NCBI GenBank assembly: GCA_947044405.1
Contig: CAMRHE010001088.1
Span: 164,213-228,212 of the forward strand
From: Leptodactylus fallax
Taxonomy: Eukaryota > Chordata > Amphibia > Anura > Leptodactylidae
DNA length: 64,000 nt
Direction of reading: 5' to 3'
Below the pieces are notes generated by a model. The model worked only from the letters and a program-made list of their open reading frames with translations. It was not told the DNA's origin and searched no databases. The position numbers and the translations under genes are program-made. Of this stretch, positions 48,384 through 62,800 are shown in pieces (the first letter of the stretch is position 1; the number at the start of each line of letters is the position of its first letter).

Positions 48384-49411
48384 GTCAGATATCAGATGTT
48401 GCAGCACTGTGTGAACAGGATTCTTTGGTCGCCCTGCTCACCATGATCAGGACAGTGACCACAACATGTCCAGTGGATGTAGTTGATGCCAGAGTCACAT
48501 GATTAAGTCACATGACCCTGCGGGTACGCATCATTGCAGCCATGTTGTTTATAGGGGATGCGGGGTTGGAGTTCCCTGTATATAGCTGTAAATTCGGTGT
48601 TATGTAAAGTTCGGCGTCTTCTGGTTAACTGAGGAGATGTTTACGGCCTGGAAGCTGCACCATTGGGAGAGGTGATAAAACTGCAAGTAACGCAGAGCAT
48701 CGCACCAGGGAGTCATCAACCTGCCGCTCTCTTCAATAATGAGGTGACGGGCCCCAGCAGCGCCCGCCCAGATGAGGTCACTCAGATGTAGCAGAGTCGT
48801 ACATGTGACACATCATCAACATGTCAGTCATCGCCCCGCACACTCTCTGCACGAGTCCAGTGTGACCGCCATCATCGCACTACACCCTCCAGCAGTAAAT
48901 CATCAGCCAGCAAGAAGAGAACGCAGAAAGATCGCAACAGAAACGTCACAGCTCGTAAAACGTTCGGAACCCCAATAATAGCAGCAGTAAAGTGCCCGAC
49001 ACCGCACCACCCAGCAAGCTGACAGCAGACAGGAACAGCCCTGCAAAGCGGTGCATGATGGTAGAACGCAACAATGCCGACTACACGAGCGGACAAAATA
49101 TAATCCACCAAAGTGATCTAAGAGCTCTGCAACCTGTCAGTTAGTGCAACGTCATAGCTACAGCCAGCTGAAGGCTACCTTATCTGTAGTGGAGTTTCCA
49201 TTGCAGTGTGCATCAAAAATCACCAGATGAAAAAGTGCTGCAAGTCCAATTTTTTTTGTCCGGCGGTATCAGTTTAAAAGAACGGACCATTAGGGTTAAA
49301 GAGGTACATGATGGAGCAGGACAACGGACACAACAGTACAAATGTGAACATATTGTAATAACCATCCAGAGTTTGTTACAATGTGTCAACGCAAGCAATC
49401 CTCTATAGCAC
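48384..49411. other. Spacer between the 40-bp and 66-bp arrays
   Basis: About 1 kb with no supported gene. The part 49150-49345 (AAAAAGTGCTGCAAGTCC, TTTTTTTTGTCCGGCGG, ATGATGGAGCAGGACAAC) resembles a dispersed frog repeat I recall, but I cannot place its class. Short open frames at 48772-48978, 48872-49111 and 49208-49408 overlap each other on both strands and look random. Confidence 0.5.
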
Positions 49412-52400
49412 TTCAGCTGATAACAGATAGTAATAGATTGTATTCCCCTGTCCTACAGTCGGCCTCTCCCCCTCCTGATGTGGCAGATAACAGATAGTAA
49501 TAGATTGTATTCCTCTGTCCTACAGTCGGCCTCTCCCCTCCTGACATGGCTGATAACAGATAGCAATAGATTGTATTCCCCTGTCCTACAGTCGACCTCT
49601 CCCCTCCTGACATGGCTGATAACAGATAGTAATAGATTGTATTCCCCTGTCCTACAGTCGGCCTCTCCCCTCCTGACATGGCTGATAACAGATAGTAATA
49701 GATTGTATTTCCCTGTCCTACAGTCGGCCTCTCCTCTCCTGACGTGGCTGATAACAGATAGTAATAGATTGTATTCCCCTGTCCTACAGTCGGCCTCTCC
49801 TCTCCTGATGTGGCTGATAACAGATAGTAATAGATTGTATTCCCCTGTCCTACAGTCATCCTCTCCTCTCCTGACATGGCTGATAACAGAGTAATAGATT
49901 GTATTCCCCTGTCCTACAGTCGGCCTCTCCCCTCCTGACATGGCTGATAACAGATAGTAATAGATTGTATTCCCCTGTCCTACAGTCGGCCTCTCCCCTC
50001 CTGACATGGCTGATAACAGATAGTAATAGATTGTATTCACCTGTCCTACAGTCGGCCTCTCCCCTCCTGACATGGCTGATAACAGATAGTAATAGATTGT
50101 ATTCCTCTGTCCTACAGTCGGCCTCTCCCCTCCTGACATGGCTGATAACAGATAGTAATAGATTGTATTCACCTGTCCTACAGTCGGCCTCTCCTCTCCT
50201 GACGTGGCTGATAACAGATAGTAATAGATTGTATTCCCCTGTCCTACAGTCGGCCTCTCCCCTCCTGACGTGGCTGATAACAGATAGTAATAGATTGTAT
50301 TCCCCTGTCCTACAGTCAGCCTCTCCCCTCCTGACATGGCTGATAACAGATAGTAATAGATTGTATTCCCCTGTCCTACAGTCGGCCTCTCCCCTCCTGA
50401 TGTGGCTGATAACAGATAGTAATAGATTGTATTCCTCTGTCCTACAGTCGGCCTCTCCCCTCCTGACATGGCTGATAACAGATAGTAATAGATTGTATTC
50501 CCCTGTCCTACAGTCGGCCTCTCCCCTCCTGACATGGCTGATAACAGATAGTAATAGATTGTATTCCCCTGTCCTATAGTCGGCCTCTCCTCTCCTGACA
50601 TGGCTGATAACAGATAGTAATAGATTGTATTCCTCTGTCCTACAGTCGGCCTCTCCCCTCCTGACATGGCTGATAACAGATAGTAATAGATTGTATTCCC
50701 TTGTCCTACAGTCGGCCTCTCCTCTCCTGACGTGGCTGATAACAGATAGTAATAGATTGTATTCCCCTGTCCTATAGTTGGCCTCTCCCCTCCTGACATG
50801 GCTGATAACAGATAGTAATAGATTGTATTCACCTGTCCTACAGTCGGCCTCTCCCCTCCTGACATGGCTGATAACAGATAGTAATAGATTGTATTCCCCT
50901 GTCCTACAGTCGGCCTCTCCCCTCCTGACATGGCTGATAACAGATAGTAATAGATTGTATTCCCCTGTCCTACAGTCAGCCCCTCCCTTTCTGACATGGC
51001 TTTTAACAGATAGTAATAGATTGTATTCCCCTGTCCTACAGTCGGCCTCTCCCCTCCTGACATGGCTGATAACAGATAGTAATAGATTGTATTCCCCTGT
51101 CCCACAGTCGGCCTCTCCTCTCCTGACATGGCTGATAACAGATAGTAATAGATTGTATTCCCCTGTCCTACAGTCGGCCTCTCCCCTCCTGACATGGCTG
51201 ATAACAGATAGTAATAGATTGTATTCATCTGTCCTACAGTCGGCCTCTCCCCTCCTGACATGGCTGATAACAGATAGTAATAGATTGTAGTCACCTGATC
51301 TACAGTCGGCCTCTCCTCTCCTGACATAGCTGATAACAGATAGTAATAGATTGTATTCACCTGTCCTACAGTCGGCCTCTCCTGTCCTGACATGGCTGAT
51401 AACAGATAGTAATAGATTGTAGTCACCTGTCCTACAGTCGGCCTCTCCCCTCCTGACATGCCTGATAACAGATAGTAATAGATTGTATTCCCCTGTCCTA
51501 CAGTCGGCCTCTCCCCTCCTGACATGGCTGATAACAGATAGTAATAGATTGTATTCCCTTGTCCTACAGTCGGCCTCTCCCCTCCTGACGTGGCTGATAA
51601 CAGATAGTAATAGATTGTATTCCCCTGTACTACAGTCGGCCTCTCCCCTCCTGACATGGCTGATAACAGATAGTAAAAGATTGCATTCCCCTGTCCTAAA
51701 GTCGGCCTCTCCTCTCCTGACGTGGCTGATAACAGATAGTAATAGATTGTATTCCTCTGTCCTACAGTCGGCCTCTCCTCTCCTGACATGGCTGATAACA
51801 GATAGTAATAGATTGTATTCCTCTGTCCTACAGTCGGCCTCTCCTCTCCTGACATCGCTGATAACAGATAGTAATAGATTGTATTCCCCTGTCCTACAGT
51901 CGGCCTCTCCCCTCCTGACATGACTGATAACAGATAGTAATAGATTGTATTCCCCTGTCCTACAGTTGGCCTCTCCTCTCCTGACGTAGCTGATAACAGA
52001 TAGTAATAGATTGTATTCACCTGTCCTACAGTCGGCCTCTCCTCTCCTGACATGGCTGATAACAGATAGCAATAGATTGTATTCCCCTGTCCTAAAGTCG
52101 GCCTCTCTTCTCCTGACGTGGCTGATAACAGATAGTAATAGATTGTATCCCCCTGTCCTACAGTCGGCCTCTCCTCTCCTGACGTGGCTGATAACAGATA
52201 GTAATAGATTGTATTCCCCTGTCCTACAGTCGGCCTCTCCCCTCCTGACATGGCTAATAACAGATAGTAATAGATTGTATTCCCCCGTCCTACAGTCGGC
52301 CTCTCCCCTCCTGACATGGCTGATAACAGATAGTAATAGATTGTAGTCACCTGTCCTACAGTCGGCCTCTCCCCTCCTGACATGGCTGATAACAGATAGT

Positions 52401-53459
52401 AATAGATTGTATTCCCCTGTCCTACAGTCGGCCTCTCCCCTCCTGATATGGCTGATAACAGGGAGTAATATATTGTATTCTCCTGTCCTACAGTCGGCCT
52501 CTCCCCTCCTGACATGGCTGATAACAGATAGTAATAGATTGTATTCTCCTGTCCTACAGTCAGCCTCTCCTCTCCTGACATGGCTGATAACAGATAGTAA
52601 TAGATTGTATTCACCTGTCCTACAGTCAGCCTCTCCCCTCCTGACATGGCTGATAACAGATAGTAATAGATTGTACTCACCTGTCCTACAGTCGGCCTCT
52701 CCTCTCCTGACATAGCTGATAACAGATAGTAATAGACTGTATTCCCCTGTCCTACAGTCAGCCTCTCCTGACATGGCTGATAACAGATAGTAATAGGTTG
52801 TATTCCCCTGTCCTACAGTCGGCCTCTCTCCTCCTGACATGGCTCATAACAGAGTAATAGATTGTATTCACCTGTCCTACAGTCGGCCTCTCCTCTCCTG
52901 ACATGGCTGATAACAGATAGTAATAGATTGTATTCCCCTGTCCTACAGTCGGCCTCTTCTCTCCTGACATGGCTGATAACAGAGAGTAATAGATTGTAAT
53001 CACCTGTCCTACAGTCAGCCTCTCCCCTCCTGACATGGCTGATAACAGATAGTAATAGATTGTAGTCACCTGTCCTACAGTCGGCCTCTCCTCTCCTGAC
53101 ATGGCTGATAACAGATAGTTATAGATTGTATTCCTCTGTCCTACAGTCGGCCTCTCCTCTCCTGACATGGCTGATAACAGATAGTAATAGATTGTATTCC
53201 CCTGTCCTACAGTCGGCCTCTCCCCTCCTGACAAGACTGATAACAGATAGTAATAGATTGTATTCCCCTGTCCTACAGTCGGCCTCTCCTCTCCTGACGT
53301 GGCTGATAACAGATAGTAATAGACTGTATTCCCCTGTCCTACAGTCGGCCTCTCCCCTTCTGACATGGCTGATAACAGATAGTAATAGATTGTATTCACC
53401 TGTCCTACAGTCGGCCTCTCCTGACATGGCTGATAACAGATAGTAATAGGTTGTATTCC

Positions 53460-54370
53460 CCTGTCCTACAGTCGGCCTCTCCCCTCCTGACATGGCTGAT
53501 AACAGATAGTAATAGATTGTATTCCCCTGTCCTACAGTCGGCCTCTCCTCTCCTGATATGGCTGATAACAGATAGTAATAGATTGTATTCACCTGTCCTA
53601 CAGTCGGCCTCTCCCCTCCTGACATGGCTGATAACAGATAGTAATAGATTGTATTCACCTGTCCTACAGTCAGCCTCTCCTGACATGGCTGATAACAGAT
53701 AGTAATAGGTTGTATTCCACTGTCCTACAGTCGGCCTCTCCTCTCCTGACGTGGCTGATAACAGATAGTAATAGATTGTATTCCCCTGTCCTACAGTCAG
53801 CCTCTCCTCTCCTGACATGGCTGATAACAGATAGTAATAGATTGAATTCCCCTGTCCTACAGTCGGCCTCTCCTCTCCTGACATGGCTGATAACAGAGAG
53901 TAATAGATTGTAATCACCTGTCCTACAGTCGGCCTCTCCCCTCCTGACATGGCTGATAACAGATAGTAATAGATTGTAGTCACCTGTCCTACAGTCGGCC
54001 TCTCCTCTCCTGACATGGCTGATAACAGATAGTAATAGATTGTAGTCACCTGTCCTACAGTCGGCCTCTCCCCTCCTGACATGGCTGATAAAAGATAGTA
54101 ATAGATTGTATTCCCCTGTCCTACAGTCGGCCTCTCCCCTCCTGACATGGCTGATAACAGATAGTAATAGATTGTATTCCCCTGTCCTACAGTCGGCCTC
54201 TCCCCTCCTGACATGGCTGATAACAGATAGTAATAGATTGTATTCCCTTGTCCTACAGTCGGCCTCTCCACTCCTGACGTGGCTGATAACAGATAGTAAT
54301 AGATTGTATTCCCCTGTACTACAGTCGGCCTCTCCCCTCCTGACATGGCTGATAACAGATAGTAATAGAT
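53460..54370. repeat. Variant block shared with 62722-63635 (66-bp array)
   Basis: A run of about 14 units with a distinctive order of variants (GATATGG unit, short TCAGCCTCTCCTGACATGG unit, TAATAGGTTGTATTCCACTG, ATTGAATTCC, ACAGAGAGTAATAG, TAGTCACC units) recurs at an offset of 9262 bp on the other side of the homogenised core. One extra base near 63265 shifts the offset to 9263. Confidence 0.8.
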
Positions 54371-55430
54371 TGTATTCCTCTGTCCTAAAGTCGGCCTCTC
54401 CTCTCCTGACGTGGCTGATAACAAATAGTAATAGATTGTATTCCCCTGTCCTACAGTCGGCCTCTCCTCTCCTGACATGGCTGATAACAGAGAGTAATAG
54501 ATTGTATTCCTCTGTCCTACAGTCGGCCTCTCCCCTCCTGACATGGCTGATAACAGATAGCAATAGATTGTATTCCTCTGTCCTACAGTCGGCCTCTCCT
54601 CTCCTGACATGGCTGATAACAGATAGTAATAGATTGTATTCCTCTGTCCTACAGTCGGCCTCTCCCCTCCTGACATGGCTGATAACAGATAGTAATAGAT
54701 TGTATTCACCTGTCCTACAGTCGGCCTCTCCTCTCCTGACATGGCTGATAACAGGTAGTAATAGATTGTAGTCACCTGTCCTACAGTCGGCCTCTCCCCT
54801 CCTGACGTGGCTGATAACAGATAGTAATAGATTGTATTCCCCTGTCCTACAGTCGGCCTCTCCCCTCCTGACATGGCTGATAACAGATAGTAATAGATTG
54901 TATTCCCCTGTCCTAAAGTCGGCCTCTCCTCTCCTGACATGGCTGATAACAGATAGTAATAGATTGTATTCCTCTGTCCTACAGTCGGCCTCTCCTCTCC
55001 TGACATGGCTGATAACAGATAGTAATAGATTGTATTCCCCTGTCCTACAGTCGGCCTCTCCTCTCCTGACATGGCTGATAACAGATAGTAATAGATTGTA
55101 TTCACCTGTCCTACAGTCGGCCTCTCCTCTCCTGACATGGCTGATAACAGATAGTAATAGATTGTATTCCCCTGTCCTACAGTCGGCCTCTCCTCTCCTG
55201 ACATGGCTGATAACAGATAGTAATAGATTGTATTCCCCTGTCCTACAGTCGGCCTCTCCCCTCCTGACATGGCTGATAACAGATAGTAATAGATTGTATT
55301 CCTCTGTCCTACAGTCGGCCTCTCCCCTCCTGACATGGCTGATAACAGATAGTAATAGATTGTATTCCCCTGTCCTACAGTCGGCCTCTCCCCTCCTGAC
55401 ATGGCTGATAACAGATAGTAATAGATTGTA

Positions 55431-55470
55431 TCCCCGCACAGCGGCCCCCCCCCCGAAGGACAGAGTATGG
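55431..55470. other. 40-bp non-repeat interruption in the 66-bp array
   Basis: A unique insert with CCCCGCACAGCGG, a C10 run (55445-55454) and GAAGGACAGAGTATGG breaks an otherwise continuous array in the middle of a unit. It is GC-rich in an AT-balanced array, and the units to its right are far more uniform than those to its left. Confidence 0.9.
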
Positions 55471-58400
55471 ATTCCCCTGTCCTACAGTCGGCCTCTCCCC
55501 TCCTGACATGGCTGATAACAGATAGTAATAGATTGTATTCCCCTGTCCTACAGTCGGCCTCTCCCCTCCTGACATGGCTGATAACAGATAGTAATAGATT
55601 GTATTCCCCTGTCCTACAGTCGGCCTCTCCCCTCCTGACATGGCTGATAACAGATAGTAATAGATTGTATTCCCCTGTCCTACAGTCGGCCTCTCCCCTC
55701 CTGACATGGCTGATAACAGATAGTAATAGATTGTATTCCCCTGTCCTACAGTCGGCCTCTCCCCTCCTGACATGGCTGATAACAGATAGTAATAGATTGT
55801 ATTCCCCTGTCCTACAGTCGGCCTCTCCTCTCCTGACATGGCTGATAACAGATAGTAATAGATTGTATTCCCCTGTCCTACAGTCGGCCTCTCCCCTCCT
55901 GACATGGCTGATAACAGATAGTAATAGATTGTATTCCCCTGTCCTACAGTCGGCCTCTCCTCTCCTGACATGGCTGATAACAGATAGTAATAGATTGTAT
56001 TCCCCTGTCCTACAGTCGGCCTCTCCCCTCCTGACATGGCTGATAACAGATAGTAATAGATTGTATTCCCCTGTCCTACAGTCGGCCTCTCCTCTCCTGA
56101 CATGGCTGATAACAGATAGTAATAGATTGTATTCCCCTGTCCTACAGTCGGCCTCTCCTCTCCTGACATGGCTGATAACAGATAGTAATAGATTGTATTC
56201 ACCTGTCCTACAGTCGGCCTCTCCCCTCCTGACATGGCTGATAACAGATAGTAATAGATTGTATTCCCCTGTCCTACAGTCGGCCTCTCCCCTCCTGACA
56301 TGGCTGATAACAGATAGTAATAGATTGTATTCACCTGTCCTACAGTCGGCCTCTCCCCTCCTGACATGGCTGATAACAGATAGTAATAGATTGTAGTCCC
56401 CTGTCCTACAGTCGGCCTCTCCCCTCCTGACATGGCTGATAACAGATAGTAATAGATTGTATTCCCCTGTCCTACAGTCGGCCTCTCCCCTCCTGACATG
56501 GCTGATAACAGATAGTAATAGATTGTATTCCCCTGTCCTACAGTCGGCCTCTCCCCTCCTGACATGGCTGATAACAGATAGTAATAGATTGTATTCCCCT
56601 GTCCTACAGTCGGCCTCTCCCCTCCTGACATGGCTGATAACAGATAGTAATAGATTGTATTCCCCTGTCCTACAGTCGGCCTCTCCCCTCCTGACATGGC
56701 TGATAACAGATAGTAATAGATTGTATTCCCCTGTCCTACAGTCGGCCTCTCCTCTCCTGACATGGCTGATAACAGATAGTAATAGATTGTATTCCTCTGT
56801 CCTACAGTCGGCCTCTCCCCTCCTGACATGGCTGATAACAGATAGTAATAGATTGTATTCCTCTGTCCTACAGTCGGCCTCTCCTCTCCTGACATGGCTG
56901 ATAACAGATAGTAATAGATTGTATTCCCCTGTCCTACAGTCGGCCTCTCCCCTCCTGACATGGCTGATAACAGATAGTAATAGATTGTATTCCCCTGTCC
57001 TACAGTCGGCCTCTCCCTCCTGACATGGCTGATAACAGATAGTAATAGATTGTATTCCCCTGTCCTACAGTCGGCCTCTCCCCTCCTGACATGGCTGATA
57101 ACAGATAGTAATAGATTGTATTCCCCTGTCCTACAGTCGGCCTCTCCCCTCCTGACATGGCTGATAACAGATAGTAATAGATTGTATTCCCCTGTCCTAC
57201 AGTCGGCCTCTCCCCTCCTGACATGGCTGATAACAGATAGTAATAGATTGTATTCCCCTGTCCTACAGTCGGCCTCTCCCCTCCTGACATGGCTGATAAC
57301 AGATAGTAATAGATTGTATTCCCCTGTCCTACAGTCGGCCTCTCCCCTCCTGACATGGCTGATAACAGATAGTAATAGATTGTATTCCCCTGTCCTACAG
57401 TCGGCCTCTCCCCTCCTGACATGGCTGATAACAGATAGTAATAGATTGTATTCCCCTGTCCTACAGTCGGCCTCTCCCCTCCTGACATGGCTGATAACAG
57501 ATAGTAATAGATTGTATTCACCTGTCCTACAGTCGGCCTCTCCCCTCCTGACATGGCTGATAACAGATAGTAATAGATTGTATTCCCCTGTCCTACAGTC
57601 GGCCTCTCCCCTCCTGACATGGCTGATAACAGATAGTAATAGATTGTATTCCCCTGTCCTACAGTCGGCCTCTCCCCTCCTGACATGGCTGATAACAGAT
57701 AGTAATAGATTGTATTCCCCTGTCCTACAGTCGGCCTCTCCCCTCCTGACATGGCTGATAACAGATAGTAATAGATTGTATTCCCCTGTCCTACAGTCGG
57801 CCTCTCCTCTCCTGACATGGCTGATAACAGATAGTAATAGATTGTATTCCCCTGTCCTACAGTCGGCCTCTCCCCTCCTGACATGGCTGATAACAGATAG
57901 TAATAGATTGTATTCACCTGTCCTACAGTCGGCCTCTCCTCTCCTGACATGGCTGATAACAGATAGTAATAGATTGTATTCCCCTGTCCTACAGTCGGCC
58001 TCTCCCCTCCTGACATGGCTGATAACAGATAGTAATAGATTGTATTCCCCTGTCCTACAGTCGGCCTCTCCCTCCTGACATGGCTGATAACAGATAGTAA
58101 TAGATTGTATTCCCCTGTCCTACAGTCGGCCTCTCCTCTCCTGACATGGCTGATAACAGATAGTAATAGATTGTATTCCCCTGTCCTACAGTCGGCCTCT
58201 CCTCTCCTGACATGGCTGATAACAGATAGTAATAGATTGTATTCCCCTGTCCTACAGTCGGCCTCTCCCCTCCTGACATGGCTGATAACAGATAGTAATA
58301 GATTGTATTCCCCTGTCCTACAGTCGGCCTCTCCTCTCCTGACATGGCTGATAACAGATAGTAATAGATTGTATTCCCCTGTCCTACAGTCGGCCTCTCC

Positions 58401-59870
58401 CCTCCTGACATGGCTGATAACAGATAGTAATAGATTGTATTCCCCTGTCCTACAGTCGGCCTCTCCCCTCCTGACATGGCTGATAACAGATAGTAATAGA
58501 TTGTATTCCCCTGTCCTACAGTCGGCCTCTCCCCTCCTGACATGGCTGATAACAGATAGTAATAGATTGTATTCCCCTGTCCTACAGTCGGCCTCTCCCC
58601 TCCTGACATGGCTGATAACAGATAGTAATAGATTGTATTCCCCTGTCCTACAGTCGGCCTCTCCCCTCCTGACATGGCTGATAACAGATAGTAATAGATT
58701 GTATTCCCCTGTCCTACAGTCGGCCTCTCCTCTCCTGACATGGCTGATAACAGATAGTAATAGATTGTATTCCCCTGTCCTACAGTCGGCCTCTCCCCTC
58801 CTGACATGGCTGATAACAGATAGTAATAGATTGTATTCCCTGTCCTACAGTCGGCCTCTCCCTCTCCTGACATGGCTGATAACAGATAGTAATAGATTGT
58901 ATTCCCCTGTCCTACAGTCGGCCTCTCCTCTCCTGACATGGCTGATAACAGATAGTAATAGATTGTATTCCCCTGTCCTACAGTCGGCCTCTCCCCTCCT
59001 GACATGGCTGATAACAGATAGTAATAGATTGTATTCCCCTGTCCTACAGTCGGCCTCTCCCCTCCTGACATGGCTGATAACAGATAGTAATAGATTGTAT
59101 TCCCCTGTCCTACAGTCGGCCTCTCCCTCTCCTGACATGGCTGATAACAGATAGTAATAGATTGTATTCCCCTGTCCTACAGTCGGCCTCTCCCCTCCTG
59201 ACATGGCTGATAACAGATAGTAATAGATTGTATTCCCCTGTCCTACAGTCGGCCTCTCCCCTCCTGACATGGCTGATAACAGATAGTAATAGATTGTATT
59301 CCCCTGTCCTACAGTCGGCCTCTCCCCTCCTGACATGGCTGATAACAGATAGTAATAGATTGTATTCCCCTGTCCTACAGTCGGCCTCTCCCCTCCTGAC
59401 ATGGCTGATAACAGATAGTAATAGATTGTATTCCCCTGTCCTACAGTCGGCCTCTCCCCTCCTGACATGGCTGATAACAGATAGTAATAGATTGTATTCC
59501 CCTGTCCTACAGTCGGCCTCTCCTCTCCTGACATGGCTGATAACAGATAGTAATAGATTGTATTCCTCTGTCCTACAGTCGGCCTCTCCCCTCCTGACAT
59601 GGCTGATAACAGATAGTAATAGATTGTATTCCTCTGTCCTACAGTCGGCCTCTCCCCTCCTGACATGGCTGATAACAGATAGTAATAGATTGTATTCCTC
59701 TGTCCTACAGTCGGCCTCTCCCTCTCCTGACATGGCTGATAACAGATAGTAATAGATTGTATTCCCTGTCCTACAGTCGGCCTCTCCCCTCCTGACATGG
59801 CTGATAACAGATAGTAATAGATTGTATTCCCCTGTCCTACAGTCGGCCTCTCCCCCCTGACATGGCTGAT
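55471..59870. repeat. Homogenised core of the 66-bp array
   Basis: About 66 units that are nearly identical, differing chiefly in TCCTCTCC versus TCCCCTCC and an occasional TTCACCTG or TTCCTCTG. A one-base deletion (CTCTCCCTCC) recurs at 57011 and 58066, which is 1055 bp or 16 units minus one base, so 16-unit blocks were copied. Flanking parts of the array (49412-55430 and after about 60000) are much more varied. Confidence 0.85.
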
Positions 59871-62800
59871 AACAGATAGTAATAGATTGTATTCCCCTGT
59901 CCTACAGTCGGCCTCTCCCCTCCTGACATGGCTGATAACAGATAGTAATAGATTGTATTCCCCTGTCCTACAGTCGGCCTCTCCTCTCCTGACGTGGCTG
60001 ATAACAGATAGTAATAGATTGTATTCCCCTGTCCTACAGTCGGCCTCCTCTCCTGACATGGCTGATAACAGATAGTAATAGATTGTATTCCCCTGTCCTA
60101 CAGTCGGCCTCTCCTCTCCTGACATGGCTGATAACAGATAGTAATAGATTGTATTCCCCTGTCCTAAAGTCGGCCTCTCCTCTCCTGACGTGGCTGATAA
60201 CAGATAGTAATAGATTGTATTCCCCTGTCCTACAGTCGGCCTCTCCTCTCCTGACGTGGCTGATAACAGATAGTAATAGATTGTATTCCCCTGTCCTACA
60301 GTCGGCCTCTCCCCTCCTGACGTGGCTGATAACAGATAGTAATAGATTGTATTCCCCTGTCCTACAGTCGGCCTCTCCCCTCCTGACATGGCTGATAACA
60401 GATAGTAATAGATTGTATTCACCTGTCCTACAGTCAGCCTCTCCCCTCCTGACATGGCTGATAACAGATAGTAATAGATTGTAGTCACCTGTCCTACAGT
60501 CGGCCTCTGCCCTCCTGACATGGCTGATAACAGATAGTAATAGATTGTATTCCCCTGTCCTACAGTCGGCCTCTCCCCTCCTGATATGGCTGATAACAGG
60601 GAGTAATAGATTGTATTCTCCTGTCCTACAGTCGGCCTCTCCCCTCCTGACATGGCTGATAACAGATAGTAATAGATTGTATTCTCCTGTCCTACAGTCA
60701 GCCTCTCCCCTCCTGACATGGCTGATAAAAGATAGTAATAGATTGTATTCCCCTGTCCTACAGTCAGCCTCTCCTCTCCTGACATGGCTGATAACAGATA
60801 GTAATAGATTGTATTCACCTGTCCTACAGTCGGCCTCTCCCCTCCTGACATGGCTGATAACAGATAGTAATAGATTGTACTCCCCTGTCCTACAGTCGGC
60901 CTCTCCCCTCCTGACATGGCTGATAACAGAGTAATAGATTGTATTCCCCTGTGCTACAGTCGGCCTCTCCTCTCCTGACGTGGCTGATAACAGATAGTAA
61001 TAGATTGTATTCTCCTGTCCTACAGTCAGCCTCTCCCCTCCTGACATGGCTGATAAAAGATAGTAATAGATTGTATTCCCCTGTCCTACAGTCAGCCTCT
61101 CCTCTCCTGACATGGCTGATAACAGATAGTAATAGATTGTATTCCCCTGTCCTACAGTCGGCCTCTCCCCTCCTGACATGGCTGATAACAGATAGTAATA
61201 GATTGTACTCACCTGTCCTACAGTCGGCCTCTCCTCTCCTGACATAGCTGATAACAGATAGTAATAGACTGTATTCCCCTGTCCTACAGTCAGCCTCTTC
61301 CTGACATGGCTGATAACAGATAGTAATAGGTTGTATTCCCCTGTCCTACAGTCGGCCTCTCACCTCCTGACATGGCTGATAACAGAGTAATAGATTGTAT
61401 TCCCCTGTGCTACAGTCGGCCTCTCCTCTCCTGACGTGGCTGATAACAGATAGTAATAGATTGTATTCCCCTGTCCTACAGTCGGCCTCTCCCCTCCTGA
61501 CATGGCTGATAACAGATAGTAATAGATTGTATTCCCCTGTCCTACAGTCGGCCTCTCCCCTCCTGACATGGCTGATAACAGATAGTAATAGATTGTATTC
61601 CCTTGTCCTACAGTCGGCCTCTCCCCTCCTGACGTGGCTGATAACAGATAGTAATAGATTGTAATCACCTGTCCTACAGTCGGCCTCTCCCCCTCCTGAC
61701 ATGGCTTATAACAGATAGTAATAGATTGTATTCACCTGTCCTACAGTCGGCCTCTCCTCTCCTGACGTGGCTGATAACAAATAGTAATAGATTGTATTCT
61801 CCTGTCCTACAGTCGGCCTCTCCCCTCCTGACATGGCTGATAAAAGATAGTAATAGATTGTATTCCCCTGTCCTACAGTCAGCCTCTCCCCTCCTGACAT
61901 GGCTGATAAAAGATAGTAATAGATTGTATTCCCCTGTCCTACAGTCAGCCTCTCCTCTCCTGACATGGCTGATAACAGATAGTAATAGATTGTATTCACC
62001 TGTCCTACAGTCGGCCTCTCCCCTCCTGACATGGCTGATAACAGATAGTAATAGATTGTACTCACCTGTCCTACAGTCGGCCTCTCCTCTCCTGACATAG
62101 CTGATAACAGATAGTAATAGACTGTATTCCCCTGTCCTACAGTCAGCCTTCCTCTCCTGACATGGCTGATAACAGATAGTAATAGGTTGTATTCCCCTGT
62201 CCTACAGTCGGCCTCTCACCTCCTGACATGGCTGATAACAGAGTAATAGATTGTATTCACCTGTGCTACAGTCGGCCTCTCCTCTCCTGACGTGGCTGAT
62301 AACAGATAGTAATAGATTGTATTCCCCTGTCCTACAGTCGGCCTCTCCTCTCCTGAAATGGCTGATAACAGAGAGTAATAGATTGTATTCCCCTGTCCTA
62401 CAGTCGGCCTCTCCCCTCCTGACATGGCTGATAACAGATAGTAATAGATTGTAGTCACCTGTCCTACAGTCGGCCTCTCCTCTCCTGACATGGCTGATAA
62501 CAGATAGTAATAGATTGTAGTCACCTGTCCTACAGTCGGCCTCTCCTCTCCTGACATGGCTGATACCAGATAGTAATAGATTGTAGTCACCTGTCCTACA
62601 GTCGGCCTCTCCCCTCCTGACATGGCTGATAACAGATAGTAATAGATTGTATTCCCCTGTCCTACAGTCGGCCTCTCCCCTCCTGACATGGCTGATAACA
62701 GATAGTATTAGATTGTATTCCCCTGTCCTACAGTCGGCCTCTCCCCTCCTGACATGGCTGATAACAGATAGTAATAGATTGTATTCCCCTGTCCTACAGT

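Noticed and set aside
48772..49408. Short frames on both strands in the last spacer
   Set aside because: They overlap each other in opposite directions, are below 80 codons and look random; part of the region resembles a dispersed repeat.
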